Below are positions 50,051-64,000 of a DNA stretch of 64,000 bases, in pieces. Location of the stretch: assembly GCF_036898095.1 (NCBI RefSeq), contig NC_090726.1, positions 34,677,659-34,741,658 of the forward strand. The letters run 5' to 3'. Both the position numbers and the translations under genes were made by a program. The notes below the pieces were generated by a model that worked only from the letters and a program-made list of their open reading frames with translations, searched no databases and was not told where the DNA came from. Position 1 is the stretch's first letter. Each line of letters opens with the position of its first letter. This DNA is from Palaemon carinicauda (taxonomy: Eukaryota; Arthropoda; Malacostraca; Decapoda; Palaemonidae).

Positions 50051-50757
50051 TCAAACCATGGCAATGGTCTTGCAGGTGCTACTGCTCACATACGTAGCTT
50101 CAGCGTGATGTACAAGGGATCCCTGACTACAAGTACTTGCATTTTCCCTTGCATTCTTTCTTATATGAACACTGGTAGTTCTGGATAGCTCACTGCAATA
50201 TGGAGTATTGTTCTCCAACATATCGGCCATGTCTCCTTTTTGTATGCACCCCCATTCAGCAAGACGTCTCTGGAATAGAGATGGTTGCCTGGCCCCCAAG
50301 TGATCCCTGTCTGATTGGCCATAATGTTTAGCCAGTTTTCTGAAGGCTGCCTGTCCTGTATGGCCTCTGCTAGTGGTCAAAGATATTTAGTATTGTTTCA
50401 TCTACACTAGCAGCTGCGCTTGGTCTGTCTTAAATTATGACAACGTATCTCAACTCTGCAGGTCAAGATCAGCAGTCAATGTTGGGTGCTGGATGAGATT
50501 AGTGAATGTTTCAGAACATCACCAAACACGTTCCATGCCGATTTCTTTCCTTTCCCACGAAAAGCAGACACGACGTCACATCCAATGAACTCTTGCACTG
50601 TTTTGGATTTCCTTAACATTGCAAGCCTGTTACACTGAACAAGCAAGAAAATAAAAAAGTTTACATTCAATACCAGGACTTGGACCAGCGTATGAGAGGT
50701 TCCTTTGGCATGCAATTTGCTGCGAAGATAAACGATTTTTCGCTTCCATGGCTTCAA
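50051..50757 (-). pseudogene. Fragment of an uncharacterised GCD..SAF.GKGKK.AW protein
   Basis: Two minus-strand frames. The upstream one (50476-50757) has GCDVVSAFRGKGKKSAW at 50533-50583, a motif I associate with long uncharacterised, often mobile-element-linked proteins of cnidarians, crustaceans and fish. The downstream one (50051-50380) has LAEWGCIQKGD followed by a degenerate cysteine-spaced tail (NASTCSQGS, SSSTCKT), fitting the Cys-rich C-terminus of the same proteins. The two are split by a frameshift or stops around 50380-50476. A 38-bp A run follows 26 bp beyond on the same strand, suggesting a reverse-transcribed insertion. Family assignment is from memory of the motif. Confidence 0.5.
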
Positions 50758-50930
50758 TCAAGAGGGTTGTAGTATTAAGATAATTTAGCTGGGTGTGAGA
50801 AAGCAAAATAAGCTAGGAGGTAAGGGAAGCTACAAACACACACACATGTCATACTATAAGAGGTTGGTGAAACACTCCACCTCAGTCCAGTACTTTGGTA
50901 AAATGGCCATATTCCAGAATTCCAGAATTT

Positions 50931-51152
<222 letters not shown>

Positions 51153-51479
51153 GTGTATGGTTACAACATAGAGATATATACATGTATAAAAAATCAGAAC
51201 ATTGCTCTTAGAAGCTGGTAAAATTAATTAGTCACCATATATTACAGCGGGATCATTATATGGTTGAAGCCTTATCTGAATTATCCTCTGTCTTCTGGCA
51301 ACGCTAAGCTCTATCAGTTTGGTTGCGCAAAAGAAACGTTGGAAACACATCGTTCCAATCCCACCCAATAAAAGAAAGAAAAAAAAAAACATATTGCGTA
51401 TTTGTATAAATTGAAAACAACACCGTAAACAACAGGAAACCAAAGTGTGAAATTGTTTACTGAAAGGGAAAGCACCATC
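51153..51479. other. Unassigned
   Basis: No supported feature. Confidence 0.35.
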
Positions 51480-51867
51480 GTACGTTTTGAGTACTGTTCG
51501 TGGTGGATAGAAATGGATAGGACGAGGTCACCTGGGATATGAGGTTAGAATTGGCTCGGAGGTGTGGCCCTGTTAGAGATAAGCCCGCTCCGTCTGGTGC
51601 CAGGTGTTACCAGTCACCCGCAAGCTGTGGAAGGGAAAGGTACTACATGAGACTTTTGCCTCTTGCCGCTAAGCTCTCGCGCTCTCTTTAGTTCTGAGCG
51701 GAACATGTGACAAACACGGAAAAGAACTTCGAACGCTCCCACTGTTAAGACATTCTATTATCAGTGAGCTAAGGTTCGCAGGAAAGGTCGTGATGACGAT
51801 AATAATGATCATTTAAACGTTTTCGTTGCTACCCTGCCAAGAACTTTAGCAAAATAAAGCCAAAAGG
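51480..51867 (+). promoter_or_regulatory. GC-richer region upstream of the candidate first exon
   Basis: About 390 bp with raised GC directly before the ATG at 51868. TCAGT at 51761-51765 matches the arthropod initiator core. No TATA box is seen 30 bp upstream, and a GGTCG resembling a DPE sits at +24 rather than the standard +28, so the core promoter is tentative. Confidence 0.35.
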
Positions 51868-51946
51868 ATGAGAGAAACTATGTTACACCGAAACAAAAAG
51901 TTACAACTCTCCCTAGCTGCTGTTATTTTTTTGCTGTTGTCTACAG
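51868..51946 (+). CDS. Candidate first coding exon of a secreted protein
   Basis: ATG at 51868 (an in-frame TAG at 51847-51849 closes the frame upstream; a second in-frame ATG at 51880). The 26 complete codons give a basic n-region (MRETMLHRNKKLQ) and a hydrophobic core LSLAAVIFLLLS, as in a signal peptide. The exon would end at 51946 with a consensus donor CAG|GTAAGT, leaving phase 1, the commonest phase after signal-peptide exons in animals. Past the donor the open frame continues to 52089 but turns into AT-driven sequence, consistent with intron. No later exon is visible in the remaining 12 kb, so the gene product cannot be named. A chance combination of ATG, hydrophobic run and donor is possible but less likely. 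Confidence 0.5.
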
Positions 51947-52327
51947 GTAAGTTTAGATCATGGTTTATCGAAATATTGTTAGGATTAAATGAAACAGGGC
52001 GTATTTATTTCAAATTTATTTCACATATTTCGTATGATGATAATGTATATGTCGTAAAAGGAAAAAAAGAATTTTTCAGTGATGGCTAAAAACTTATGGA
52101 TGTCAGTTATGCAGAAAAGAAATGAGCGTCATCTGTCTGCTATTGCTTAGAGAAACTAAAAAAATGGATAATGAGGTGAAAATTAATAATAATAATAATT
52201 ATGATTAAAAGTGGTGGAAGAATGAAACCCGTAATGACAACGATTGATTTCTTGAAATACTGGCGTCATATGCAAACGTTAGTTTAATGATGATATGGCA
52301 AATAAATTAAGAGGATATCACAATAGA

Positions 52328-52328
<1 letters not shown>
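51947..52328. other. Putative intron 1, AT-rich
   Basis: If the exon at 51868 is real, this is intron. No other feature seen. Confidence 0.4.

Positions 52329-52367
<39 letters not shown>
52329..52367. repeat. (TTA)n microsatellite
   Basis: About 13 TTA units, 50 bp from the family X tail. Confidence 0.95.
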
Positions 52368-52417
52368 CTGAGACTCGAAACCACGCTATTTTGACATTTC
52401 ATAATGGCGAGAAATAG

Positions 52418-52812
52418 TATTATTATTATTAAATGCTAAGCTACAACCCTAGTTGGAAAAGCACAATGCTATAAGCCCAGGGGCCCCAACAGGGAAAATA
52501 GCCCAGTGAGGAAAGGAAATAAGGAAAAATAAAATATTTTATGAATAGTAAAAATATTAAAATACATATTTCCTATTTAAACTATAAAAACTTCAACAAA
52601 ACAAGAGGAAGAGAAACTAGATAGAAAAGTGTGCCCGAGTGGCCCCTCAAGCAAGAGAACTCTAACCCAAGGCAGTGTAAGACCATGGTACAGAGGCTAT
52701 GGCACTACCCAAGAAAAGAGATCAATGGTTTGATTTTGGAGTGTCCTTCTAGAAGAGCTGCTTACCATAGCTAAAGAGTCTCTTCTACACTTACCAAGAG
52801 GAAAGTAGTTGT
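52418..52812 (-). mobile_element. Family X non-autonomous element, copy 2
   Basis: Inverted relative to 6832-7705. Short TTA tail (52418-52431), the part shared with LINE D (52432 to about 52590), then the X-specific body (aacaaaacaagagg through cttaccaagaggaaagtag). Lacks the triplicated 5' units of copy 1. Well preserved. Confidence 0.82.
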
Positions 52813-53321
52813 TATATTAGAAATATAGGAAGCCCTATCATAACTTGCTAAATTATGGTGAATTCGTATAGATATGTTGGATTACTAATTTTTCCTGGAA
52901 AGAAAAATTCTTTTGAACTGATTGGCAGGAAAAATTTTCCCTCATTAAAAATTAGTCCAAAAATTATAATAATCTACAGATCAGTGAAAAGCTCTAATGC
53001 ATAACTACGAGCTTTCCACTCTTAATAATATTTCAAATATTTAACAGCAATTAACTCGAGTTATTAAAAAAAATTAGACTAACATTAACTGGCAGTCATT
53101 AGCTTAGTGTCATGATTATTATCTTTATTTTAGTCGAATATTGTACGTCATGAGTTACAAGGATTTCTGAAATAATGCTTGCGTAATTTATAATTGGTCA
53201 GACTAATGCGAGAATAAATAGAAAAAAAAAAGAACCGTTATTATGGTATGTTTTCTAGTTGTAAATGTTTTACGTTAATTAAACACTCATCTATAAGGCA
53301 AACATTATGAATTTCATGTGT
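52813..53321. other. AT-rich, nothing recognised
   Basis: No supported feature. Confidence 0.4.
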
Positions 53322-53510
<189 letters not shown>

Positions 53511-54149
53511 CGTGAATTGTTTATACTTAGGGAGGATTCATGCTATGTATATTGGTCTATGTTTTGAGATTGAAAATGAAATCATATTTTGCAAGTTTGA
53601 ATACGAGTATGGATTATTACTTTTAGTTTAGTGATAAAGTTTAATCAAATGAATTTAGATCAAAAAGAGAATAACGAATTCCCTACTATAGCGTTACATT
53701 TTCTTCATTGGAATTATCCATAAAATGTACAGCAGCCTTTAATTTGGAGTATTTAGATACGCAAATGCTTTATAACATAATGATAGAGGAAAAGAAATGC
53801 TTTTTGAAGTTTGATTAAGAGAACGATAAGAACATTTCGCTATTATTTGAATAGTTTTGTTTCATTTAATTTACTCATTTTGTTTGCCTCTTTATATTCA
53901 CATAATAAGGAAAATCCTTTATCGAATCATTTTAACAAAAAAAAAAAAAAAAAACATACTGCCGGAAAAAAAAAAAATTGTAAAATAAGTTTCTCCAGTT
54001 GTTGCATTTTCAAAACATCCTGAAAAATTTCTGTTTGGATGCGATCTGGAAATTTTCATGCATAATGATTTGATAATAACTTTGATGTAAAGCATATAAT
54101 GATAGATTTTAAGCTTATTTTGTATGCATGTATTTGTGAATATACAACA
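53511..54149. other. AT-rich, nothing recognised
   Basis: Contains A runs near 53938-53955 and 53967-53980. No supported gene. Confidence 0.4.
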
Positions 54150-54211
<62 letters not shown>

Positions 54212-54218
54212 TATACTG

Positions 54219-54309
<91 letters not shown>

Positions 54310-54310
54310 A
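54150..54310. repeat. (AT)n(GT)n microsatellite
   Basis: AT blocks with an AAATATATACTGTATTT interruption, ending in GT units. Confidence 0.95.
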
Positions 54311-54425
54311 TGCATGCATATTTACTGGATTTTTTTCAGTGATTAAGCATATTAACCGAAGTATCCGTTAGCATGCAAATTGACTAGGAATTATGCATAA
54401 TAACGGATTTTGCATATTTACGGTA

Positions 54426-54498
<73 letters not shown>
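54426..54498. repeat. (CA)n(TA)n(TG)n perfect palindromic microsatellite
   Basis: Roughly equal CA and TG blocks flank an uninterrupted TA block, a palindrome of about 60 bp. Confidence 0.95.
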
Positions 54499-54499
<1 letters not shown>

Positions 54500-54557
54500 C
54501 TGTATATATAAGTTCATGTAAAGATACATCTCCCCTATATAATAAAGAGCAACTGTC

Positions 54558-56523
<1,966 letters not shown>

Positions 56524-57372
56524 TCATCATCATCATCATCTCCTCCTGCGCCTATTGACCCAAAGGGCTTCCGTTAGATTTTGCCAGTCGTCTATATCTT
56601 GAGCTTTAAATGCAATACTTCTCCATTCATCATCTCCTGCTTCGCTCTTCATAATCCTCAGCCATGTAGGCCTGGGTCTTCCAACTCTTCTAGTACCTTT
56701 TGGAGCTCATCTGAACATTTGGTGACCTAATCTCTCTTCATGAGTGCGAAAAGCATACCCAAACCATCTCCATTTACCCCTCATCATGATCTCATCCACA
56801 TACGGCACTCAAGTAATCTCTCTTATAGTTTCGTTTCTAATCCTATCCTACCATTTAACTCCCAGTATCCTTCTGAAGGCTTTGTTATCAAATCTGCTAA
56901 ATCTATTGGAGATTGTTTCATTGTCATACCATGACTCATGTCCATAAAGTAACACTGATCTCGCTAAATTGATTTCCAAATTTTACTTAACGTAGCCATA
57001 GTCTGATAAACTCCAATCCTCAAGACCCTGTATTAGAGATCATAGTTCCTAAATACTTGAATGATTCCACCTCATTAATCCTTTCTCCTTCCAGTAATAT
57101 TTCATCTTCCTTAGCATATTCCATTCTCATCATCTCTGTCTTTCTTCTATTTATCTTCAGCCTAACCTCGTGTGATATTTCATGCATTTTGGTAAGCAAG
57201 CATTGCAAATCCTGTGGTGTTCTGCTAACAAGGACATCCTCATCAGCTAAATTCCTATCACCAATACAGTCCAATCCTTCTCCATCATCTCCGACTGTTC
57301 TACGCATTACAAAATCCATGAGGAGGATGAACAACATAGGTGACAACACATTCCCTTGGAGTATCCTCTGTT
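56524..57372 (-). mobile_element. LINE family A, copy 3: 3' fragment with deletions
   Basis: Minus strand, (TGA)n tail at 56524-56540, EALWVNRRRRR then TGA. The upstream frame (57020-57349) reads LSPMLFILLMDFVMRRTVGDDGEGLDCIGDRNLAD, then EDVLVSRTPQDLQCLL: an in-frame deletion has removed motif C, which stands between LAD and VLVS in copies 1 and 2. Further deletions near 56970 and 57008. 5'-truncated near 57372 just after motif B. Confidence 0.88.
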
Positions 57373-58461
57373 CATATATACTCGTATCTATTAGAAGTAA
57401 GTTTTTTAATTATGCTACCTACGAGTCTTTGTAATTTACGCCAAAAATAACTCAATTCTGAATTATTTTTTCGTTTGCATGTGAAAATTCATATCTTGAT
57501 TACTAGAAATTATATAAGCTTCGAGCTTTAAATGTATATGACGAGCGGCAGAGACAAGTAGTGCGTTGTGGTGTTATGTAATGTTATTGAGACCAGTACT
57601 TGTACACGTATGAAAAGTTCCAAAATCAACCCACCTCAATTTAGGGCACGGTGTTATCTGGTCGCCCCAAGCATTCCTCTGTAATAATTGATTAAACTTA
57701 TTACAGGTATTTGCAGTGTCCTTTCACTCATAGCAGGAGTCACTTCCTATTACAACTACGGAGTTGTTCGTTCCTCAGTTGCACATGGCCGCTGAAAGAC
57801 ATCCCAGGCCACATTGCTGGTTCATAATTCCAGTCCACCACTCTAGCAATGAACGTAGCTTGGTCAGGACGCTTACAAGGGCGGTAATGTCTGGATTACT
57901 CGCTGAATATAACAAGCCATGAACGTAGCTTGATAATCGATTCCATATAGCTCATTAAGACAATTTGTGAGTCTCGGGAATTGTTATTCAAAATTCCTTT
58001 GAAGAAATATCTTGGTCTCCCAATTGAGAGATTTATAATCAATCGGTATTAGTATAATTAACTAGATTAAAAGTTTACAAATGATATAGGTAGCTTTCTG
58101 TATTACATCTATTATAGTTTTTTTTTCCAACGACGAGGAAGTATTTAAGTCAACATTTAATGAGAATCATGTATTCACATTTCAGATCATAATATAATAG
58201 AGAGGAGAGCAGAAAATTATAGTCAAATTTGTGTCATAGATGGGAAAAACCTATGCAATTAGTTCTCTTATTCGGGTTTTCTCATCACTCCTGCAATGAT
58301 CAAATTCATTCTGTTCTCCAGTCGATATCCTGAATTATACCGGACATTCTCATTACTAGATTTTTTGTGGGAAGGTAACTATAGAAGTTTTACTTTGCAA
58401 GTATACCGTGATAAACGTAGTGCTCCATGATTCACGAACGCCAAAAGAAACACATAGCTAG

Positions 58462-58462
<1 letters not shown>
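57373..58462. other. Unassigned 1.1 kb
   Basis: GC is somewhat raised at 57640-57940. atgaacgtagcttg occurs twice (about 57849 and 57921). No gene supported. Confidence 0.35.
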
Positions 58463-58550
<88 letters not shown>

Positions 58551-58574
58551 TATATATATATATATATATATATA

Positions 58575-58620
<46 letters not shown>

Positions 58621-58636
58621 TATATATATATATATA

Positions 58637-58706
<70 letters not shown>

Positions 58707-58728
58707 TATATATATATGTGTGTGTGTA
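58463..58728. repeat. (AT)n microsatellite with periodic TTCATA breaks
   Basis: About 265 bp; TTCATA interruptions recur at irregular spacing. Confidence 0.95.
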
Positions 58729-58756
58729 GATATGTGTGCATGTATGAACATATATT

Positions 58757-58870
<114 letters not shown>

Positions 58871-59289
58871 GTTTATGTGTGAGTATTTGTTTCTTGGAAG
58901 TCATTCTATTGCGCATTACCTTCTTCTGTCTGGGTTCTCTGATCTTTAATGTAATTTGCATTTATTAAATCAATACACTCCCAATTATCCAATTGACCTT
59001 ACGTAAAAGTAAGATAATTTAGGGCCTTCAGTGAAAGTCATTTAGAGCAAGATCGTTATCAACGTTATAAAATGGTATTTTAGTGAAGCATTCAAATAAA
59101 GGGATAAAAAAAGGTTTGTGTCAGTATCAGTTTTAATGTAATCGTGTGGGCTTTATCCCTAAGTACTTGAATATTTATTTACGTAAAGCTACTGTAAATT
59201 TTAACGGTTCATTTCAGAAAAATTCCATTACCGGCGGTTCGAGGACTCTGAATAAAAAGTATAGAAAGCTGAATTAAATACTTTTTATT
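58871..59289. other. AT-rich, nothing recognised
   Basis: No supported feature. Confidence 0.4.
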
Positions 59290-59323
59290 ACACACACACA
59301 CACGCACACACATGCAGACACAC

Positions 59324-59406
<83 letters not shown>

Positions 59407-59438
59407 GTGTGGTATACATACATATATATATATATATA

Positions 59439-59513
<75 letters not shown>
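59290..59513. repeat. (CA)n(TA)n(TG)n(TA)n compound microsatellite
   Basis: CA block, AT block, TG-rich block near 59400-59412, second AT block. Confidence 0.95.
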
Positions 59514-59515
<2 letters not shown>

Positions 59516-59524
59516 TCTTGCGTG

Positions 59525-59526
<2 letters not shown>

Positions 59527-59598
<72 letters not shown>
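59527..59598. repeat. (TC)n microsatellite
   Basis: About 36 TC units. Confidence 0.95.
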
Positions 59599-59603
<5 letters not shown>

Positions 59604-59773
59604 CGTAGGGGTAACTCACCCAACTTTCAAGATGAAGAGCCTGCGATATATGTTTTAAAGTTGAAGGTCGATATTTGAGTGTTCTTTAAAATGCTGCGTA
59701 TCCTTATTAACTTAAGCAGTAAAGTACGCACCTAGTTGTTAGTCAATGTTTTTTGTCTTAACTCTTAACTTTC

Positions 59774-59778
<5 letters not shown>

Positions 59779-59845
<67 letters not shown>
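59779..59845. repeat. (GA)n microsatellite
   Basis: GA array with GGA interruptions. Confidence 0.95.
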
Positions 59846-59951
59846 GAAGGACGGACTCGACGAGGTAGTACAGTACCACAGTAGCTTGAAACTTTTCTCA
59901 AATCCTCGTTTTAACTCTTAACAGACCTACAAACACAGACTGTCCTATTCA

Positions 59952-59953
<2 letters not shown>

Positions 59954-60008
<55 letters not shown>
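59954..60008. repeat. (TC)n microsatellite
   Basis: About 27 TC units. Confidence 0.95.
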
Positions 60009-60011
<3 letters not shown>

Positions 60012-60459
60012 CACTACGTAAGACTCATTATTTGCTAAACACTAGTTGCATTTGCATTTCTTGGTCTTTTTTTTTTCTTAGAGTAGTATCAGTTTATTTG
60101 TTGACCTAACGTGGGAATTTGAAGTCTTAAACCATCTCACAATCTTTAGTCATTCAGCTGATTAACTTGATTCAGGACATACTCCTAAATTTCGATGCAT
60201 GTAAATGGGAATAGTCGTATTTCTTTACGGTTTTATTTATATGAAATTATTCAGGTTAAAATTGCACCTACCGGCTGTCATTTTTCGTCGTGCAATATTT
60301 ATGAAATATATTAGTTTATACCGGGGCTTATGGGTGGGCGTTATTGTAGATAATAGCCCTATACATATTTCTACACGATTAAAGCCGGTACTGTAGCTCA
60401 ATCATCTATGTATAGGAACCTTTCAAATAATATAACCTGTCAGTTTGATGTTGGCTCCT
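60009..60459. other. Unassigned
   Basis: The plus frame 60205-60396 has no signature. Confidence 0.35.
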
Positions 60460-60745
60460 TGTCTAGGTTCCGCTCTTTCCTTTACCTCTAATGAACACTG
60501 AATATTCTGACAATATTCCTTACTTGTTCTCCTCTTTCCTCCAACACCTGACAAATGTAAGCATACTATGTCTGACACTCACTGGAATAGGTAGATAATT
60601 TAGCTAGTCAGTGGCTATTTTCCCCAACCAATGTTCTCAAGTATTTGATATTTTCATATCTTCTTTACAGTGGTCTCCCACTGTTTGGGGTTAGTTTTAA
60701 TTTTTGAGAGTGCACTCAAACACTTTAATGTCAGTTTCCTTTTCG
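60460..60745 (+). mobile_element. Family X element, diverged copy 3
   Basis: Matches the X body in order: ttctcctctttcctccaaca, cagtggctattttccc, agtggtctcccactgtttgg and agagtgcactcaaacac. More diverged than copies 1 and 2; the 3' part after 60745 is not recognisable. Confidence 0.6.
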
Positions 60746-61393
60746 CTCTATTTTTTTTTTTCTTTTTTTTTTTTTACTTAAGGTGTTGGGCAGGCCTCAC
60801 AGATGGTTTTATCAAGAGGTTGCCCTTTCCTTATCTATTTCTTTATCTTGGTCTTTGACTCTAATTTATATAAAAAAAAATTGCAATTACTCTTCACTTT
60901 ACTTTTGGTAATAAAAGATAGTATCAAACCTAAGTAAGGTTAATTGATAGAATTGAGGGTATGTCAATATTATACGCAAATGGTTGAATGTCAGTCATGC
61001 TGAACATGAATTGTTTTTCGTATTATGGAAGAGTAAATTGATATGAAGATTACTAATTTTGTTTAAACGCAAAATTTAAGTCCAAAATAGAAAACCTTGT
61101 TAATATTCTGGTCCATCGCATTGTACTAAAACCTCAGTCAGTATGACGTTTTTGAAGCATTTCTATCCTTGAACAGTGGCACTTTCATTAAAAATTAAGG
61201 CTCAATGGAATGCTACTTCTATACTGTTTTAAATAATATTAGAAAATCTATGATAAATTCAATAGAATTAGGACTTAGGAAACCTAATCAATGAAAGGGT
61301 ACCAGTTTCCTGTCCAAGTATCTGAACATATATCTATTGCCTCTCATAATTAACTTTGCCAAAGAGACTTTCATCAGAAGGGAAAAACTAGAG

Positions 61394-61395
<2 letters not shown>
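60746..61395. other. AT-rich, nothing recognised
   Basis: Poly-T runs near 60749-60775. No supported gene. Confidence 0.4.

Positions 61396-61460
<65 letters not shown>
61396..61460. repeat. (TC)n microsatellite
   Basis: About 32 TC units. Confidence 0.95.
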
Positions 61461-61462
<2 letters not shown>

Positions 61463-61675
61463 TACCCGATATACGATAATCAAATCTCACTGTACGTGAT
61501 GATTATGTCTATTATACCTCTAATTTGGTCCAAATTTTCTCTTCTTTCCAAGAAAGTATAATTTCTTGGACGAAAATCTTATCACAAAAATGTCTACATT
61601 TACAACTACAGTACATATTTTTTTCAGTTACGTTACTGTAAATATATTATTTTCTTGGGATAGTATATTAATCGT

Positions 61676-61682
61676 TCTCTCT

Positions 61683-61754
<72 letters not shown>
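61676..61754. repeat. (TC)n microsatellite
   Basis: TC array with two CCT interruptions. Confidence 0.95.
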
Positions 61755-62667
61755 AGAACTGTGGATTTACACAAGGATTCCAAAACCAAATCTAGTTCCT
61801 TCGCACATAGTACATACACTGTTAAAAATTTGCCGTTAAAAACTAAAAATCCTGGCATGAATGTTGCCAGGCATTTACCGTTTTGAAAACAGATATATAC
61901 ACATAAAGGAGTAATATAAATGTCACCAACCGTAGAAGATAATAAGATTTTAAGATAAAAGTTACGGTTACTTTTATTTTAATGAAATACGGCTGAGAAC
62001 AGTATATTTTTATGGAAAATCTCCGATTAAAATTGCGGTTATTTTAACAGTGTACCTATGGAAATTACATAACAACCATGGCATTGGTTACCCATAACTA
62101 TACACATTGGATTACATCCTGGACAATAGTCGAACAGTGCATATGTCGGGAATTTGGTTATGGATGTTAGTTTACAGACCTGCATATTTATATCATAAAT
62201 AGCGTCGTCTTTCATTCACAGGTGATTTTTATATCGTGGTTCAAAAACGTAAAAAAAAGAACAGGTGACTTTAGCTACACTTTCAGCTGATTCAATATAT
62301 AATTACTATTTTCGAACAAATGGGATAACCTTATGAGAATTCTTCGAACGTCAGAACATATACAATCACTATAATCAGGGAGAAATAGATTTAAAACCAA
62401 GCATTTAATTCATCTAAAAAGTACCATGTTCAAACAAAGCGTACCGAAAGAAAAGTTAGTTATTCATGAGTTCATATGGTTTCGCTATATGTTATTAGTA
62501 TGTTTACGCTTTCCTTCAGCCACTAACTGCACTCACTTTTTAGTCTTCTATTTTACTTCCGTTTTTGCTTCCCGTTCTTCATTTGCTGTTCAACATCTAA
62601 TTATTATATCTTAGTGCAATCCTCTGCTGCTCTACCAGTGCAGTACCATATAACGCAATTTTCATGA

Positions 62668-62668
<1 letters not shown>
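61755..62668. other. AT-rich, nothing recognised
   Basis: Short frames only; 62426-62614 (+) is unsupported. Confidence 0.4.

Positions 62669-62722
<54 letters not shown>
62669..62722. repeat. (ATT)n microsatellite
   Basis: About 18 ATT units, not attached to a recognised element. Confidence 0.95.
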
Positions 62723-62724
<2 letters not shown>

Positions 62725-62809
62725 CGCAAACTTATTTTTTAACTCTTAACATTTCCTATCATGAAATATTTCTCCATCAAATGTAAATTACCATGATTTT
62801 TTTTCTCAA

Positions 62810-63224
62810 GATGATTCATGCTTGTCTAATAGCCAGGACTTCTCCATCATGAGGCTCAATACTACACAGTATTTTAGAAGTTTTATTCCAGCTGTTACCA
62901 AGTTGTGGAATGATCTTCCTAATCGGGTAGGTGAATCAGTAGAACTTCAAAAGTTCAAAGTTGGAGCAAATGTTTTTATGTTGACCAGGCTGACATGAGT
63001 CTTTTTATAGTTTATATATGACATATCTGTTTTTGACGTTGTTAATAGTTTATATAGGACATATCTGTTTTGACGCTGTTACTGTTTTTAGAATGATTTA
63101 TTGTTAATTTATTCTCATCATTTATTTATTTCCTTATCTCCTTTCCTCCCTGGGCTATTTTTCCCTGTTGGAGCCCTCGGGCTTATAGCATCTTGCTTTT
63201 CCAACTAGGGTTTTAGCTTGGCTA

Positions 63225-63225
<1 letters not shown>
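62810..63225 (+). mobile_element. LINE family D 3' end, sense orientation
   Basis: The best-preserved family D C-terminus. The plus strand reads SQDFSIMRLNTTQYFRSF then IPAVTKLWNDLPNRVGESV and LQKFKVGANVFMLTRLT to TGA (62996-62998), followed by a ~225-bp 3' UTR (with tagtttatata(g/t)gacatatctg twice) and the (TAA)n tail. This terminal block is typical of Jockey/CR1-like ORF2 C-termini. Everything upstream is absent. Confidence 0.85.
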
Positions 63226-63278
<53 letters not shown>

Positions 63279-63279
63279 G
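63226..63279. repeat. (AAT)n tail microsatellite
   Basis: About 18 AAT units forming the LINE D tail. Confidence 0.95.
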
Positions 63280-64000
63280 TCTGTTTACAAATGTTGCACA
63301 TCTCTTACAATGTAGAATTATGTGAATTTGACATAATATAGAACAAACGTTACTGCTTTCTCATTCAATCTCATTTTTTTTTCAACTTGCAAAATACTAT
63401 TTTACAATTGTGCAGTTTCTCTTGACTATCCTAAAGCTTCACTGTATCATGTGTGAACATCAGTTCCACAACGCTTCAATCACTAACCATTTTCTTTATC
63501 CCTCTATAATACACGTCGATCTTAGATCCTTTGTGAGATCTTTCGCATCACCCTATCCTTAAATGATATCAAACATGAACGTAGATGTAAATACTACTGA
63601 ATATAACAACCAATTCTTAGACCCAATTTTACAAATAACCAGTCACTCTCCCATCCACCATATTTAAAATATGTTTTCCTTCCATCAAAGTTTATGTTGT
63701 GGAGATTCGTTAAGGATTCAAGATTTTCCCCCAATCTAAAAATTTGGGACTCCCACTGGAATTGTGAACTTTCGTGGAAGACTCAGATTTTCAGTAACAT
63801 AATAATTAACTTTGATGCAAAATATTTTCAATTTTTCACGTTTGCTTTTTTTATATTCTAATTTCTCCATGTGTGAATGCAGTCATTATAAAAGGATTAT
63901 GATCTATTTTTAAGGATGGCCTGATAATAGCCATAAGTTATTGGCTGAAACAGCTGTCTGCAAAAATTTAATAAATGGACAAGCATAAAAATAAATAATT
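63280..64000. other. AT-rich, nothing recognised
   Basis: No supported feature to the end of the window. Confidence 0.4.

Noticed and set aside
59599..59670. tRNA-like SINE head (TGGCGTAGGGG as A box)
   Set aside because: No acceptable B box at tRNA spacing; only one box matches.

Overview
The window is eukaryotic and reads like intergenic or intronic DNA from a decapod crustacean (shrimp, prawn or crab). The taxon is an inference. It rests on very dense (AT)n, (GA)n/(CT)n and (TAA)n microsatellites, AT-rich unique DNA, and several non-LTR retrotransposon (LINE) families of the kind that fill decapod genomes. There is no operon-like gene packing and no rRNA or functional tRNA gene. Listed microsatellites cover about 5.5 kb by my count (8-9 % of the window). 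Most long open frames are translations of them (IYIY, SLSL, RERE, NNN) and were discarded.

Mobile elements form the rest of the recognisable content. Family A (endonuclease plus reverse transcriptase, (TGA)n tail) has copies at 456-2096 (-), 18349-21258 (+, nearly full length) and 56524-57372 (-). Family B (RTE-like) lies at 4627-5745 (+) and 22374-23255 (-). A CR1/Jockey-like LINE (C) occupies 25131-27450 (-) with an intact RT core and only two visible frameshifts. Family D, with a (TAA)n tail, occurs at about 9047, 15346-16740, 28835, 29425, 31488-32398, 39352 and 62810. Family X looks like a non-autonomous element that shares D's 3' end; copies lie at 6832-7705, 52432-52812 and 60460-60745. 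A tRNA-derived SINE occurs twice (2708-3021 and 9376-9697). A decayed hAT transposase with a 64-bp palindrome (30661-31410) sits inside another repeat with CCTCCGCC ends.

Host coding evidence is sparse. The best candidate is a first coding exon at 51868-51946 (+): an upstream in-frame stop, an ATG, a signal-peptide-like segment, then a consensus CAG|GTAAGT donor in phase 1, with GC-richer DNA upstream. Weaker candidates are an exon-like segment at 3566-3751 (-), a 123-codon frame at 46446-46817 (-), and a poly(A)-tailed fragment of an uncharacterised mobile-type protein at 50051-50757 (-).

Other structure: an exact-period 33-bp tandem array (42855-43123), a triplicated ~130-bp 5' module on an X element (6832-7221), an ~880-bp polypyrimidine minisatellite block (37340-38220), palindromic (CA)n(TA)n(TG)n microsatellites, and two perfect CRE octamers 159 bp apart (43756-43922). 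I see no undescribed multi-gene system. The most useful novelties are element architectures (tail-supplied stop codons, shared 3' ends, 5' module amplification) and the candidate secreted-protein exon.
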